Assembly (NCBI GenBank): GCA_949825025.1
Contig: OX463778.1
Coordinates: forward strand, 39,509,194 to 39,573,193
Length of the DNA stretch: 64,000 nt
Reading direction: 5' to 3'
From: Siphlonurus alternatus
Taxonomy: Eukaryota > Arthropoda > Insecta > Ephemeroptera > Siphlonuridae
Shown: in pieces, positions 1-15,000 of the stretch
Layout: the number at the start of each line of letters is the position of its first letter
Position numbering within the stretch: the first letter of the stretch is position 1
Made by a program: the position numbers and the translations under genes
The notes under the pieces: generated by a model
What the model was told of the DNA's origin: nothing
What the model saw: the letters and a program-made list of their open reading frames with translations, nothing else
Database searches by the model: none

Positions 1-3000
1 GTGGGGGGGGTATTGGTATTTTCAAAGTTTCGTTCCTTAAAACTTTCTTGTAGTTAAAAGGAGAGTAATGTTATATTTTTTTTTGAATTTGTCATGGCAA
101 AACGAACCGATTCCATTCCAAACACTTTGATTTCGATTTATAACATCGACTTTTTAAAATTCCAAAAATGGGGTTTTTCTAACGTAACCAAAATTGCCAT
201 CTCATTATCTCAGTTTAAGTTTAAGGGAGAGAGTTGAAAGTTATATTGTCAAAGTCTGCTTGACAAGGAGATGCCCTAGCCCTACTAAAAATAGAAATTC
301 GGTGCACTTTTATTTGTAGCTATATATCAGAATATTACGTATTCCTTGGATCCTGCTGCGATTAATTTGGTGAAAATGGGTTGAAAGGTCTTGTTTCGAT
401 AAGGAACAACTTTTTAACGCGCAAAAAGTCACTTTCGCCACCTTAAAAAAAGTGGAAAAGTGACCCTTCGTGAACATGTGGGGGGGTATTGGTATTTTCA
501 AAGTTTCGTTCTTTAAAACTTTCTTGTAGTTGCAAGGAGAGTAATGTTATATTTTTTTTTGAATTTGTCATCGCAAAACGAATCGATTCCATTCCTAACA
601 CTTTGTTTTCGATATATAACATTGACTTATTAAAATTCCAAAAAAGGGGTTTTTCTAACGTAACCAAAATTGCCATCCCATTATCTCAGTTTAGGTTTAA
701 GGGAGAGAGTTAAAAGTTATATCGTCAAATTCTGCTTGACGAGGAGATGCTCTAGATTCCCTAAAAATTTAAATTCGGTGCACTTTTATTTTAATCTAAA
801 TTTCAGAATATTACGTATTCCTTAGATTCTGCTGCAATTAATTTGGTGAAAATGGGTTGAAAGGTCTTGTTTCGATAAGGAGCAACTTTTTAACGCGCAA
901 AAAGTCACTTTTGCCACCTTAAAAAAAGTGGAAAATTGACCCTTCGTGAACATGTGGGGGGGTATTGGTATTTTCAAAGTTTCGTTCCTTAAAACTTTCT
1001 TGTAGTTAAAAAGAGAGTAATGTTATATTTTTTTTTGAATTTGTCATGGCAAAACGAACCGATTCCATTCCAAACACTTTGATTTCGATTTATAACATCG
1101 ACTTTTTAAAATTCCAAAAATGGGGTTTTTCTAACGTAACCAAAATTGCCATCTCATTATCTCAGTTTAAGTTTAAGGGAGAGAGTTGAAAGTTATATTG
1201 TCAAAGTCTGCTTGACAAGGAGATGCCCTAGCCCTACTAAAAATAGAAATTCGGTGCACTTTTATTTGTAGCTATATATCAGAATATTACGTATTCCTTG
1301 GATCCTGCTGCGATTAATTTGGTGAAAATGGGTTGAAAGGTCTTGTTTCGATAAGGAGCAACTTTTTAACGCGCAAAAAGTCACTTTCGCCACCTTAAAA
1401 AAAGTGGAAAAGTGACCCTTCGTGAACATGTGGGGGGTATTGGTATTTTCAATGTTTCGTTCCTGAAAACTTTCTTGTAGTTGCAAGGAGAGTAATGTTA
1501 TATTTTTTTTTTAATTTGTCATGGCAAAACGAATCGATTCCATTTCTAACACTTTGTTTTCGATTTATAACATCGACTTTTTAAAATTCAAAAAAAGGGG
1601 TTTTTCTAACGTAACCAAAATTGCTATCCCATTATCTCAGTTTAGGTTTAAGGGAGAGAGTTGAAAATTATATTGTCAAAGTCTGCTTGACGAGGAGATG
1701 CTCTAGCCCTCCTAAAAATTTAAATTCGGTGCACTTTTATTTTAATCTATATTTCAGAATATTACGTATTCCTTGGATTCTGCTGCAATTAATTTGGTGA
1801 AAATGGGTTGAAAGGTCTTGTTTCGATAAGGAGCAACTTTTTAACGCGCAAAAAGTCACTTTCGCCACCTTAAAAAAAGTGGAAAAGTGACCCTTCGTGA
1901 ACATGTGGGGGGGTATTGGTATTTTCAAAGTTTCGTTCTTTAAAACTTTCTTGTAGTTGCAAGGAGAGTAATGTTATATTTTTTTTTGAATTTGTCATCG
2001 CAAAACGAATCGATTCCATTCCTAACACTTTGTTTTCGATATATAACATTGACTTTTTAAAATTCCAAAAAAGGGGTTTTTCTAACGTAACCAAAATTGC
2101 CATCCCATTATCTCAGTTTAGGTTTAAGGGAGAGAGTTGAAAGTTATATCGTCAAATTCTGCTTGACGAGGAGATGCTCTAGATTCCCTAAAAATTTAAA
2201 TTCGGTGCACTTTTATTTTAATCTAAATTTCAGAATATTACGTATTCCTTGGATTCTGCTGCAATTAATTTGGTGAAAATGGGTTGAAAGGTCTTGTTTC
2301 GATAAGGAGCAACTTTTTAACGCGCAAAAAGTCACTTTCGCCACCTTAAAAAAAGTGGAAAATTGACCCTTCGTGAACATGTGGGGGGGGTATTGGTATT
2401 TTCAAAGTTTGGTTCTTTAAAACTTTCTTGTAGTTGCAAGGAGAGTAATGTTATATTTTTTTTTGAATTTGTCATGGCAAAACGAATCGATTCCATTCCT
2501 AACACTTTGTTTTCGATATATAACATTGACTTTTTAAAATTCCAAAAAAGGGGTTTTTCTAACGTAACCAAAATTGCCATCCCATTATCTCAGTATAGGT
2601 TTAAGGGAGAGAGTTGAAAGTTATATTGTCAAAGTCTGCTTGACAAGGAGATGCCCTAGCCCTACTAAAAATTGAAATTCGGTGCACTTTTATTTGTAGC
2701 TATTTATCAGATTATTACGTATTCCTTGGATCCTGCTGCGATTAATTTGGTGAAATTGGGTAGAAAGATCTTGTTTCGATAAGGAGCAACTTCTTGACGC
2801 GCAAAAAGTCACTTTCGCCACCTTAAAAAAAGTGGAAAAGTGACCCTCCATGAACATGTGGGGGGGTATTGGTATTTTCAAAGTTTCGTTCCTTAAAACT
2901 TTCTTGTAGTTAAAAGGAGAGTAATGTTATATTTTTTTTTTAATTTGTCATGGCAAAACGAATCGATTCCATTCCAAACACTTTGATTTCGATTTATAAC

Positions 3001-6000
3001 ATTGACTTTTTAAAATTCCAAAAATGGGGTTTTTCTAACGTAACCAAAATTGCCATCCCATTATCTCAGTTTAGGTTTAAGGGAGAGAGTTGAAAGTTAT
3101 ATTGTCAAAGTCTGCTTGACGAGGAGATGCTCTAGCCCCCCTAAAAATTTAAATTCGGTGCACTTTTATTTGTAGCAATATATCAGAATATTACGTATTC
3201 CTTGGATTCTGCTGCAATTAATTTGGTGAAAATGGGTTGAAAGGTCTTGTTTCGATAAGGAGCAACTTTTTAACGCGCAAAAAGTCACTTTCGCCACCTT
3301 AAAAAAAGTGGAAAAGTGACCCTCCGTGAACATGTGGGGGGGTATTGGAATTTTCAAAGTTTCGTTCCTTAAAACTTTCTTGCAGATAAAAGGAGAGTGA
3401 TCTTATGTTTTTTTTTTAATTTGTCATTGCTAAACGATTCGATTCAATTCCTAACACTTTGTTTTCGATATATAACATTGACTTTTTAAAATTCCAAAAA
3501 AGGGGTTTTTCTATCGTAACCAAAATTGCCATCCCATTATCTCAGTTTAATTTTAAGGGAAAGAGTTGAAAGTTATATTGTCAAATTCTGCTTGACAAGG
3601 AGATGCCCTAGCCCTACTAAAAATTGAAATTCTGTTCACTTTTATTTGTAGCTATATATCAGATTATTACGTATTCCTTAAATCCTGCTGCGATTAATTT
3701 AGGGAAAATGGGTAGAAAGGTCTAGTTTCAATAAGGATTAACTTCTTGAAGCGCAAAAAGTTCCTTTCGCTTCCTTAAAAAAATTGGAAAAGAGACCCTT
3801 CGTGAACATGTGGGGGGGTATTGGTATTTTCAAAGTTTCGTTCTTTAAAACTTTCTTTTAGTTGCAAGGAGAGTAATGTTATATTTTTTTTTTGAATTTG
3901 TCATGGCAAAACGAATCGATTCCATTCCTAACACTTGGTTTTCGATATATAACATTGACTTTTTAAAATTCCAAAAATGGGGTTTTTTTAACGTAACCAA
4001 AATTGCCATCCCATTATCTCAGTTTAAGTTTAAGGGAGAGAGTTGAAAGTTATATTGTCAAAGTCTGCTTGACAAGGAGATGCCCTAGCCCTACTAAAAA
4101 TTGAAATTCAGTGCACTTTTATTTGTAGCTATATATCAGAATATTACGTATTCCTTGGATCCTGCTGCGATTAATTTGGTGAAAATGGGTTGAAAGGTCT
4201 TGTTTCGATAAAGAGCAACTTTTTAACGCGCAAAATGTCACTTTCGCGACCTTAAAAAAAGTGGAAAGTGACCCTTCGTGAACATGTGGGGGGGTATTGG
4301 TATTTTCAAAGTTTCGTTCCTGAAAACTTTCTTGTAGTTGCAAGGAGAGTAATGTTATATTTTTTTTTTAATTTGTCATGGCAAAACGAATCGATTCCAT
4401 TCCTAACACTTTGTTTTCGATATATAACATTGACTTTTTAAAATTCCAAAAAAGGGGTTTTTCTAACGTAACCAAAATTGCCATCCCATTATCTCAGTTT
4501 AGGTTTAAGGGAGAGAGTTGAAAGTTATATCGTCAAATTCTGCTTGACGAGGAGATGCTCTAGATTCCCTAAAAATTTAAATTCGGTGCACTTTTATTTT
4601 AATCTAAATTTCAGAATATTACGTATTCCTTGGATTCTGCTGCAATTAATTTGGTGAAAATGGGTTGAAAGGTCTTGTTTCGATAAGGAGCAACTTTTTA
4701 ACGCGCAAAAAGTCACTTTCGCCACCTTAAAAAAAGTGGAAAATTGACCCTTCGTGAACATGTGGGGGGGTATTGGTATTTTCAAAGTTTGGTTCTTTAA
4801 AACTTTCTTGTAGTTGCAAGGAGAGTAATGTTATATTTTTTTTTGAATTTGTCATGGCAAAACGAATCGATTCCATTCCTAACACTTTGTTTTCGATATA
4901 TAACATTGACTTTTTAAAATTCCAAAAAAGGGGTTTTTCTAACGTAACCAAAATTGCCATCCCATTATCTCAGTATAGGTTTAAGGGAGAGAGTTGAAAG
5001 TTATATTGTCAAAGTCTGCTTGACAAGGAGATGCCCTAGCCCTACTAAAAATTGAAATTCGGTGCACTTTTATTTGTAGCTTTTTATCAGATTATTACGT
5101 ATTCCTTGGATCCTGCTGCGATTAATTTGGTGAAAATGGGTAGAAAGATCTTGTTTCGATAAGGAGCAACTTCTTGACGCGCAAAAAGTCACTTTCGCCA
5201 CCTTAAAAAAAGTGGAAAAGTGACCCTTCGTGAACATGTGGGGGGGTATTGGTATTTTCAAAGTTTCGTTCCTTAAAACTTTCTTGTAGTTAAAAGGAGA
5301 GTAAAGTTATATTTTTTTTTTTAATTTGTCATGGCTAAACGAATCGATTCCATTCCAAGCACTTTGATTTCGATTTATAACATCGACTTTTTAAAATTCC
5401 AAAAATGGTGTTTTTCTAACGTAACCAAAATTACCATCCCATTATCTCAGTTTAGGTTTAAGGGAGAGAGTTGAAAGTTATATTGTCAAAGTCTGCTTGA
5501 CGAGGAGATGCTCTAGCCCCCCTAAAAATTTAAATTCGGTGCACTTTTATTTTAATCTATATTTCAGAATATTACGTATTCCTTGGATTCTGCTGCAATT
5601 AATTTGGTGAAAATGGGTTGAAAGGTCTTGTTTCGAAAAGGAGCAACTTTTTAACGCGCAAAAGGTCACTTTCGCCACATTAAAAAAAGTGGAAAAGTGA
5701 CCCTTCGTGAACATGTGGGGGGGTATTAGTATTTTCAAAGTTTCGTTCTTTAAAACTTTCTTGTAATTGCAAGGAGAGTAATGTTATAATTTTTTTTGAA
5801 TTTGTCATGGCAAAACGAATCGAATCCATTCCTAACACTTTGTTTTCGATATATAACATTTACTTTTTAAAATTCCAAAAAAGGGGTTTTTCAAACGTAA
5901 CCAAAATTGCCATCCCATTATCTCAGTATAAGTTTAAGGGAGAGAGTTGAAAGTTATATTGTCAAAATCTGCTTGACAAGGAGATGCCCTAGCCCTACTA

Positions 6001-9000
6001 AAAATTGAAATTCGGTGCACTTTTATTTGTGGCTATTTAGCAGATAATTACGTATTCCTTGGATCCTGCTGCAATTATTTTGGTGAAAATGGGTAGAAAG
6101 ATCTTATTTCGATAAGGAGCAACTTCTTGACGCGCAAAAAGTCACTTTCGCCACCTTAAAAAGAGTGGAAAATTGACCCTCCGTGTACATGTGGGGGGGG
6201 TATTGGTATTTTCAAAGTTTCGTTCCTTAAAACTTTCTTGTAGTTAAAAGGAGAGTAATGTTATATTTTTTTTTGAATTTGTCATGGCAAAACGAACCGA
6301 TTCCATTCCAAACACTTTGATTTCGATTTATAACATCGACTTTTTAAAATTCCAAAAATGGGGTTTTTCTAACGTAACCAAAATTGCCATCTCATTATCT
6401 CAGTTTAAGTTTAAGGGAGAGAGTTGAAAGTTATATTGTCAAAGTCTGCTTGACAAGGAGATGCCCTAGCCCTACTAAAAATAGAAATTCGGTGCACTTT
6501 TATTTGTAGCTATATATCAGAATATTACGTATTCCTTGGATCCTGCTGCGATTAATTTGGTGAAAATGGGTTGAAAGGTCTTGTTTCGATAAGGAACAAC
6601 TTTTTAACGCGCAAAAAGTCACTTTCGCCACCTTAAAAAAAGTGGAAAAGTGACCCTTCGTGAACATGTGGGGGGGTATTGGTATTTTCAAAGTTTCGTT
6701 CTTTAAAACTTTCTTGTAGTTGCAAGGAGAGTAATGTTATATTTTTTTTTGAATTTGTCATCGCAAAACGAATCGATTCCATTCCTAACACTTTGTTTTC
6801 GATATATAACATTGACTTATTAAAATTCCAAAAAAGGGGTTTTTCTAACGTAACCAAAATTGCCATCCCATTATCTCAGTTTAGGTTTAAGGGAGAGAGT
6901 TAAAAGTTATATCGTCAAATTCTGCTTGACGAGGAGATGCTCTAGATTCCCTAAAAATTTAAATTCGGTGCACTTTTATTTTAATCTAAATTTCAGAATA
7001 TTACGTATTCCTTAGATTCTGCTGCAATTAATTTGGTGAAAATGGGTTGAAAGGTCTTGTTTCGATAAGGAGCAACTTTTTAACGCGCAAAAAGTCACTT
7101 TCGCCACCTTAAAAAAAGTGGAAAATTGACCCTTCGTGAACATGTGGGGGGGTATTGGTATTTTCAAAGTTTCGTTCCTTAAAACTTTCTTGTAGTTAAA
7201 AAGAGAGTAATGTTATATTTTTTTTTGAATTTGTCATGGCAAAACGAACCGATTCCATTCCAAACACTTTGATTTCGATTTATAACATCGACTTTTTAAA
7301 ATTCCAAAAATGGGGTTTTTCTAACGTAACCAAAATTGCCATCTCATTATCTCAGTTTAAGTTTAAGGGAGAGAGTTGAAAGTTATATTGTCAAAGTCTG
7401 CTTGACAAGGAGATGCCCTAGCCCTACTAAAAATAGAAATTCGGTGCACTTTTATTTGTAGCTATATATCAGAATATTACGTATTCCTTGGATCCTGCTG
7501 CGATTAATTTGGTGAAAATGGGTTGAAAGGTCTTGTTTCGATAAGGAGCAACTTTTTAACGCGCAAAAAGTCACTTTCGCCACCTTAAAAAAAGTGGAAA
7601 AGTGACCCTTCGTGAACATGTGGGGGGTATTGGTATTTTCAATGTTTCGTTCCTGAAAACTTTCTTGTAGTTGCAAGGAGAGTAATGTTATATTTTTTTT
7701 TTAATTTGTCATGGCAAAACGAATCGATTCCATTTCTAACACTTTGTTTTCGATTTATAACATCGACTTTTTAAAATTCAAAAAAAGGGGTTTTTCTAAC
7801 GTAACCAAAATTGCTATCCCATTATCTCAGTTTAGGTTTAAGGGAGAGAGTTGAAAATTATATTGTCAAAGTCTGCTTGACGAGGAGATGCTCTAGCCCT
7901 CCTAAAAATTTAAATTCGGTGCACTTTTATTTTAATCTATATTTCAGAATATTACGTATTCCTTGGATTCTGCTGCAATTAATTTGGTGAAAATGGGTTG
8001 AAAGTTCTTGTTTCGATAAGGAGCAACTTTTTAACGCGCAAAAAGTCACTTTCGCCACCTTAAAAAAAGTGGAAAAGTGACCCTTCGTGAACATGTGGGG
8101 GGGTATTGGTATTTTCAAAGTTTCGTTCTTTAAAACTTTCTTGTAGTTGCAAGGAGAGTAATGTTATATTTTTTTTTGAATTTGTCATCGCAAAACGAAT
8201 CGATTCCATTCCTAACACTTTGTTTTCGATATATAACATTGACTTTTTAAAATTCCAAAAAAGGGGTTTTTCTAACGTAACCAAAATTGCCATCCCATTA
8301 TCTCAGTTTAGGTTTAAGGGAGAGAGTTGAAAGTTATATCGTCAAATTCTGCTTGACGAGGAGATGCTCTAGATTCCCTAAAAATTTAAATTCGGTGCAC
8401 TTTTATTTTAATCTAAATTTCAGAATATTACGTATTCCTTGGATTCTGCTGCAATTAATTTGGTGAAAATGGGTTGAAAGGTCTTGTTTCGATAAGGAGC
8501 AACTTTTTAACGCGCAAAAAGTCACTTTCGCCACCTTAAAAAAAGTGGAAAATTGACCCTTCGTGAACATGTGGGGGGGGTATTGGTATTTTCAAAGTTT
8601 GGTTCTTTAAAACTTTCTTGTAGTTGCAAGGAGAGTAATGTTATATTTTTTTTTGAATTTGTCATGGCAAAACGAATCGATTCCATTCCTAACACTTTGT
8701 TTTCGATATATAACATTGACTTTTTAAAATTCCAAAAAAGGGGTTTTTCTAACGTAACCAAAATTGCCATCCCATTATCTCAGTATAGGTTTAAGGGAGA
8801 GAGTTGAAAGTTATATTGTCAAAGTCTGCTTGACAAGGAGATGCCCTAGCCCTACTAAAAATTGAAATTCGGTGCACTTTTATTTGTAGCTATTTATCAG
8901 ATTATTACGTATTCCTTGGATCCTGCTGCGATTAATTTGGTGAAAATGGGTAGAAAGATCTTGTTTCGATAAGGAGCAACTTCTTGACGCGCAAAAAGTC

Positions 9001-12000
9001 ACTTTTGCCACCTTAAAAAAAGTGGAAAGGTGACCCTCCGTGAACATGTGGGGGGGTATTGGTATTTTCAATGTTTCGTTCCTTAAAACGTTCTTGTAGT
9101 TAAAAGGAGAGTAATGTCATTTTTTTTTTAATTTGTCATGGCAAAACGAAACGATTCCATTCCAAACACTTTGATTTCGATTTATACCATAGACTTTTTA
9201 AAATTCCAAAAATGGGGTTTTTCTAACGTAACCAAAATTGCCATCCCATTATCTCAGTTTAAGTTTAAGGGAGAGAAATGAAAGTTATATTGTCAAAGTC
9301 TGCTTGACAAGGAGATGCCCTAGCCCTACTAAAAATTGAAATTCGGTGCACTTTTATTTGTAGTCTTTTATCAGATTATTACGTATTCCTTGGATCCTGC
9401 TGCGATTAATTTGGTGAAAATGGGTAGAAAAATCTTGTTTCGATAAGGAGCAACTTCTTGACGCGCAAAAAGTCACTTTCGCCACCTTAAAAAAAGTGGA
9501 AAAGTGACCCTCCATGAACATGTGGGGGGGTATTGGTATTTTCAAAGTTTCGTTCCTTAAAACTTTCTTGTAGTTAAAAGGAGAGTAATGTTATATTTTT
9601 TTTTTTAATTTGTCATCGCAAAACGAATCGATTCCATTCCAAACACTTTGATTTCGATTTATAACATTGACTTTTTAAAATTCCAAAAATGGGGTTTTTC
9701 TAACGTAACCAAAATTGCCATCCCATTATCTCAGTTTAGGTTTAAGGGAGAGAGTTGAAAGTTATATTGTCAAAATCTGCTTGACGAGGAGATGCTCTAG
9801 CCCCCCTAAAAATTTAAATTCGGTGCACTTTTATTTGTAGCTATATATCAGAATATTACGTATTCCTTGGATTCTGCTGCAATTAATTTGGTGAAAATGG
9901 GTTGAAAGGTCTTGTTTCGATAAGGAGCAACTTTTTAACGCGCAAAAAGTCACTTTCGCCACCTTAAAAAAAGTGGAAAAGTGACCCTCCGTGAACATGT
10001 GGGGGGGTATTGGAATTTTCAAAGTTTCGTTCCTTAAAACTTTCTTGCAGATAAAAGGAGAGTGATCTTATATTTTTTTTTTAATTTGTCATTGCTAAAC
10101 GATTCGATTCAATTCCTAACACTTTGTTTTCGATATATAACATTGACTTTTTAAAATTCCAAAAAAGGGGTTTTTCTATCGTAACCAAAATTGCCATCCC
10201 ATTATCTCAGTTTAATTTTAAGGGAAAGAGTTGAAAGTTATATTGTCAAATTCTGCTTGACAAGGAGATGCCCTAGCCCTACTAAAAATTGAAATTCTGT
10301 TCACTTTTATTTGTAGCTATATATCAGATTATTACGTATTCCTTAAATCCTGCTGCGATTAATTTAGGGAAAATGGGTAGAAAGGTCTAGTTTCAATAAG
10401 GATTAACTTCTTGAAGCGCAAAAAGTTCCTTTCGCTTCCTTAAAAAAATTGGAAAAGAGACCATCCGTGAACATGTGGGGGGGTATTGGAATTTTCAAAG
10501 TTTCGTTCCTTAAAACTTTCTTGCAGATAAAAGGAGAGTGATCTTATATTTTTTTTTGAATTTGTCATGGCAAAACGAATCGATTCCATTCCTAACACTT
10601 TGATTTCGATTTATAACATCGACTTTTTAAAATTCCAAAAAAGGGGTTTTTCTAACGTAACCAAAATTGCCATCCCATTATCTCAGTTTAAGTTTAAGGG
10701 AGAGAGTTGAAAGTTATATTGTCAAAGTCTGCTTGACAAGGAGATGCCCTAGCCCTACTAAAAATTGAAATTCGGTGCACTTTTAATTGTAGCTATATAT
10801 CAGATTATTACGTATTCCTTGGATCCTGCTGCGATTAATTTGGTGAAAATGGGTAGAAAGGTCTTGTTTCAATAAGGATTAACTTCTTGAAGTTCAAAAA
10901 GTCACTTTCGCTTTATTAAAAAAATTGGAAAAGTGACCATCCGTGAACATATGTGGGGGGGTATTGGTATTTTCAAAGTTTCGTTCCTTAAAACTTTCTT
11001 GCAGATAAAAGGAGAGTGATCTTATATTTTTTTTTTAATTTGTCATTGCTAAACGATTCGATTCAATTCCTAACACTTTGTTTTCGATAAATAACATTGA
11101 CTTTTTAAAATTCCAAAAAAGGGGTTTTTCTATCGTAACCAAAATTGCCATCCCATTATCTCAGTTTAATTTTAAGGGAAAGAGTTGAAAGTTATATTGT
11201 CAAATTCTGCTTGACAAGGAGATGCCCTAGCCCTACTAAAAATTGAAATTCTGTTCACTTTTATTTGTAGCTATATATCAGATTATTACGTATTCCTTAA
11301 ATCCTGCTGCGATTAATTTAGGGAAAATGGGAAGAAAGGTCTAGTTTCAATGAGGATTAACTTCTTGAAGCGCAAAAAGTTCCTTTCGCTTCCTTAAAAA
11401 AATTGGAAAAGAGACCATCCGTGAACATGTGGGGGGGTATTGGAATTTTCAAAGTTTCGTTCCTTAAAACTTTCTTGCAGATAAAAGGAGAGTGATCTTA
11501 TATTTTTTTTTGAATTTGTCATGGCAAAACGAATCGATTCCATTCCTAACACTTTGATTTCGATTTATAACATCGACTTTTTAAAATTCCAAAAAAGGGG
11601 TTTTTCTAACGTAACCAAAATTGCCATCCCATTATCTCAGTTTAAGTTTAAGGGAGAGAGTTGAAAGTTATATTGTCAAAGTCTGCTTGACAAGGAGATG
11701 CCCTAGCCCTACTAAAAATTGAAATTCGGTGCACTTTTAATTGTAGCTATATATCAGATTATTACGTATTCCTTGGATCCTGCTGCGATTAATTTGGTGA
11801 AAATGGGTAGAAAGGTCTTGTTTCAATAAGGATTAACTTCTTGAAGTTCAAAAAGTCACTTTCGCTTTATTAAAAAAATTGGAAAAGTGACCATCCGTGA
11901 ACATATGTGGGGGGGTATTGGTATTTTCAAAGTTTCGTTCCTTAAAACTTTCTTGTAGTTAAAAGGAGAGTAATTTTATATTTTTTTTTTAATTTGTCAT

Positions 12001-15000
12001 GGCAAAACGAATCGATTCCATTCCAAACACTTTGATTTCGATTTATAACATCGACTTTTTAAAATTCCAAAAATGGGGTTTTTCTAACGTAACCAAAATT
12101 GTCATCCCATTATCTCAGTTTAAGTTTAAGGGAGAGAGTTGAAAGTTATATTGTCAAAGTCTGTTTGACAAGGAGATGCCCTAGCCCTACTAAAAATTGA
12201 AATTCGGTGCACTTTTATTTGTAGCTATATATCAGAATATTACGTATTCCTTGGATCCTGCTGCGATTAATTTGGTGAAAATGTGTTGAAAGGTCTTGTT
12301 TCGATAAGGAGCAACTTTTTAACTTGCAAAAAGTCACTTTCGCCACCTTAAAAAAAGTGGAAAAGTGACCCTCCGTGAACATGTGGGGGGGGGGGGGTAT
12401 TGGTATTTTCAAAGTTTCGTTCCTTAAAACTTTCTTGTAGTTAAAAGGAGAGTAATGTTATATATTTTTTTTAATTTGTCATGGCAAAACAAATCGATTC
12501 CATTCCAAACACTTTGATTTCGATTTATAACATCGACTTTTTAAAATTCCAAAAATGGGGTTTTTCTAACGTAACCAAAATTGCCATCCCATTATCTCAG
12601 TTTAAGTTTAAGGGGGAGAGTTGAAAGTTATATTGTCAAAGTCTGCTTGACAAGGAGATGCCCTAGCCCTACTAAAAATTGAAATTCGGTGCACTTTTAT
12701 TTGTAGCTATATATCAGAATATTACGTATTCCTTGGATCCTGCTGCGATTAATTTGGTGAAAATGGGTTGAAAGGTCTTGTTTCGATAAGGAACAACTTT
12801 TTAACGCGCAAAAAGTCACTTTCGCCACCTTAAAAAAAGTGGAAAAGTGACCTTTCGTGAACATGTGGGGGGTATTGGTATTTTCAATGTTTCGTTCCTG
12901 AAAACTTTCTTGTAGTTGCAAGGAGAGTAATGTTATATTTTTTTTTTAATTTGTCATGGCAAAACGAATCGATTCCATTTCTAACACTTTGTTTTCGATT
13001 TATAACATCGACTTTTTAAAATTCAAAAAAAGGGGTTTTTCTAACGTAACCAAAATTGCTATCCCATTATCTCAGTTTAGGTTTAAGGGAGAGAGTTGAA
13101 AATTATATTGTCAAAGTCTGCTTGACGAGGAGATGCTCTAGCCCTCCTAAAAATTTAAATTCGGTGCACTTTTATTTTAATCTATATTTCAGAATATTAC
13201 GTATTCCTTGGATTCTGCTGCAATTAATTTGGTGAAAATGGGTTGAAAGGTCTTGTTTCGATAAGGAGCAACTTTTTAACGCGCAAAAAGTCACTTTCGC
13301 CACCTTAAAAAAAGTGGAAAAGTGACCCTTCGTGAACATGTGGGGGGGTATTGGTATTTTCAAAGTTTCGTTCTTTAAAACTTTCTTGTAGTTGCAAGGA
13401 GAGTAATGTTATATTTTTTTTTGAATTTGTCATCGCAAAACGAATCGATTCCATTCCTAACACTTTGTTTTCGATATATAACATTGACTTTTTAAAATTC
13501 CAAAAAAGGGGTTTTTCTAACGTAACCAAAATTGCCATCCCATTATCTCAGTTTAGGTTTAAGGGAGAGAGTTGAAAGTTATATCGTCAAATTCTGCTTG
13601 ACGAGGAGATGCTCTAGATTCCCTAAAAATTTAAATTCGGTGCACTTTTATTTTAATCTAAATTTCAGAATATTACGTATTCCTTGGATTCTGCTGCAAT
13701 TAATTTGGTGAAAATGGGTTGAAAGATCTTGTTTCGATAAGGAGCAACTTTTTAACGCGCAAAAAGTCACTTTCGCCACCTTAAAAAAAGTGGAAACTTG
13801 ACCCTTCGTGAACATATGTGGGGGGGTATTGGTATTTTCAAAGTTTCGTTCCTTAAAACTTTCTTGTAGTTAAAAGGAGAGTAATGTTATATTTTTTTTT
13901 TTGAATTTGTCATGGCAAAACGAACCGATTCCATTCCAAACACTTTGATTTCGATTTATAACATCGACTTTTTAGAATTCCAAAAATGGGGTTTTTCTAA
14001 CGTAACCAAAATTGCCATCTCATTATCTCAGTTTAAGTTTAAGGGAGAGAGTTGAAAGTTATATTGTCAAAGTCTGCTTGACAAGGAGATGCCCTAGCCC
14101 TACTAAAAATAGAAATTCGGTGCACTTTTATTTGTAGCTATATATCAGAATATTACGTATTCCTTGGATCCTGCTGCGATTAATTTGGTGAAAATGGGTT
14201 GAAAGGTCTTGTTTCGATAAGGAGCAACTTTTTAACGCGCAAAAAGTCACTTTCGCCACCTTAAAAAAAGTGGAAAAGTGACCTTTCGTGAACATGTGGG
14301 GGGTATTGGTATTTTCAATGTTTCGTTCCTGAAAACTTTCTTGTAGTTGCAAGGAGAGTAATGTTATATTTTTTTTTTAATTTGTCTTGGCAAAACGAAT
14401 CGATTCCATTTCTAACACTTTGTTTTCGATTTATAACATCGACTTTTTAAAATTCAAAAAAAGAGGTTTTTCTAACGTAACCAAAATTGCTATCCCATTA
14501 TCTCAGTTTAGGTTTAAGGGAGAGAGTTGAAAGTTATATTGTCAAAGTCTGCTTGACAAGGAGATGCCCTAGCCCTACTAAAAATAGAAATTCGGTGCAC
14601 TTTTATTTGTAGCTATATATCAGAATATTACGTATTCCTTGGATCCTGCTGCGATTAATTTGGTGAAAATGGGTTGAAAGGTCTTGTTTCGATAAGGAGC
14701 AACTTTTTAACGCGCAAAAAGTCACTTTCGCCACCTTAAAAAAAGTGGAAAAGTGACCCTTCGTGAACATGTGGGGGGGTATTGGTATTTTCAAAGTTTC
14801 GTTCTTTAAAACTTTCTTGTAGTTGCAAGGAGAGTAATGTTATATTTTTTTTTGAATTTGTCATGGCAAAACGAATCGATTCCATTCCTAACACTTTGTT
14901 TTCGATATATAACATTGACTTTTTAAAATTCCAAAAAAGGGGTTTTTCTAACGTAACTAAAATTGCCATCCCATTATCTCAGTATAGGTTTAAGGGAGAG

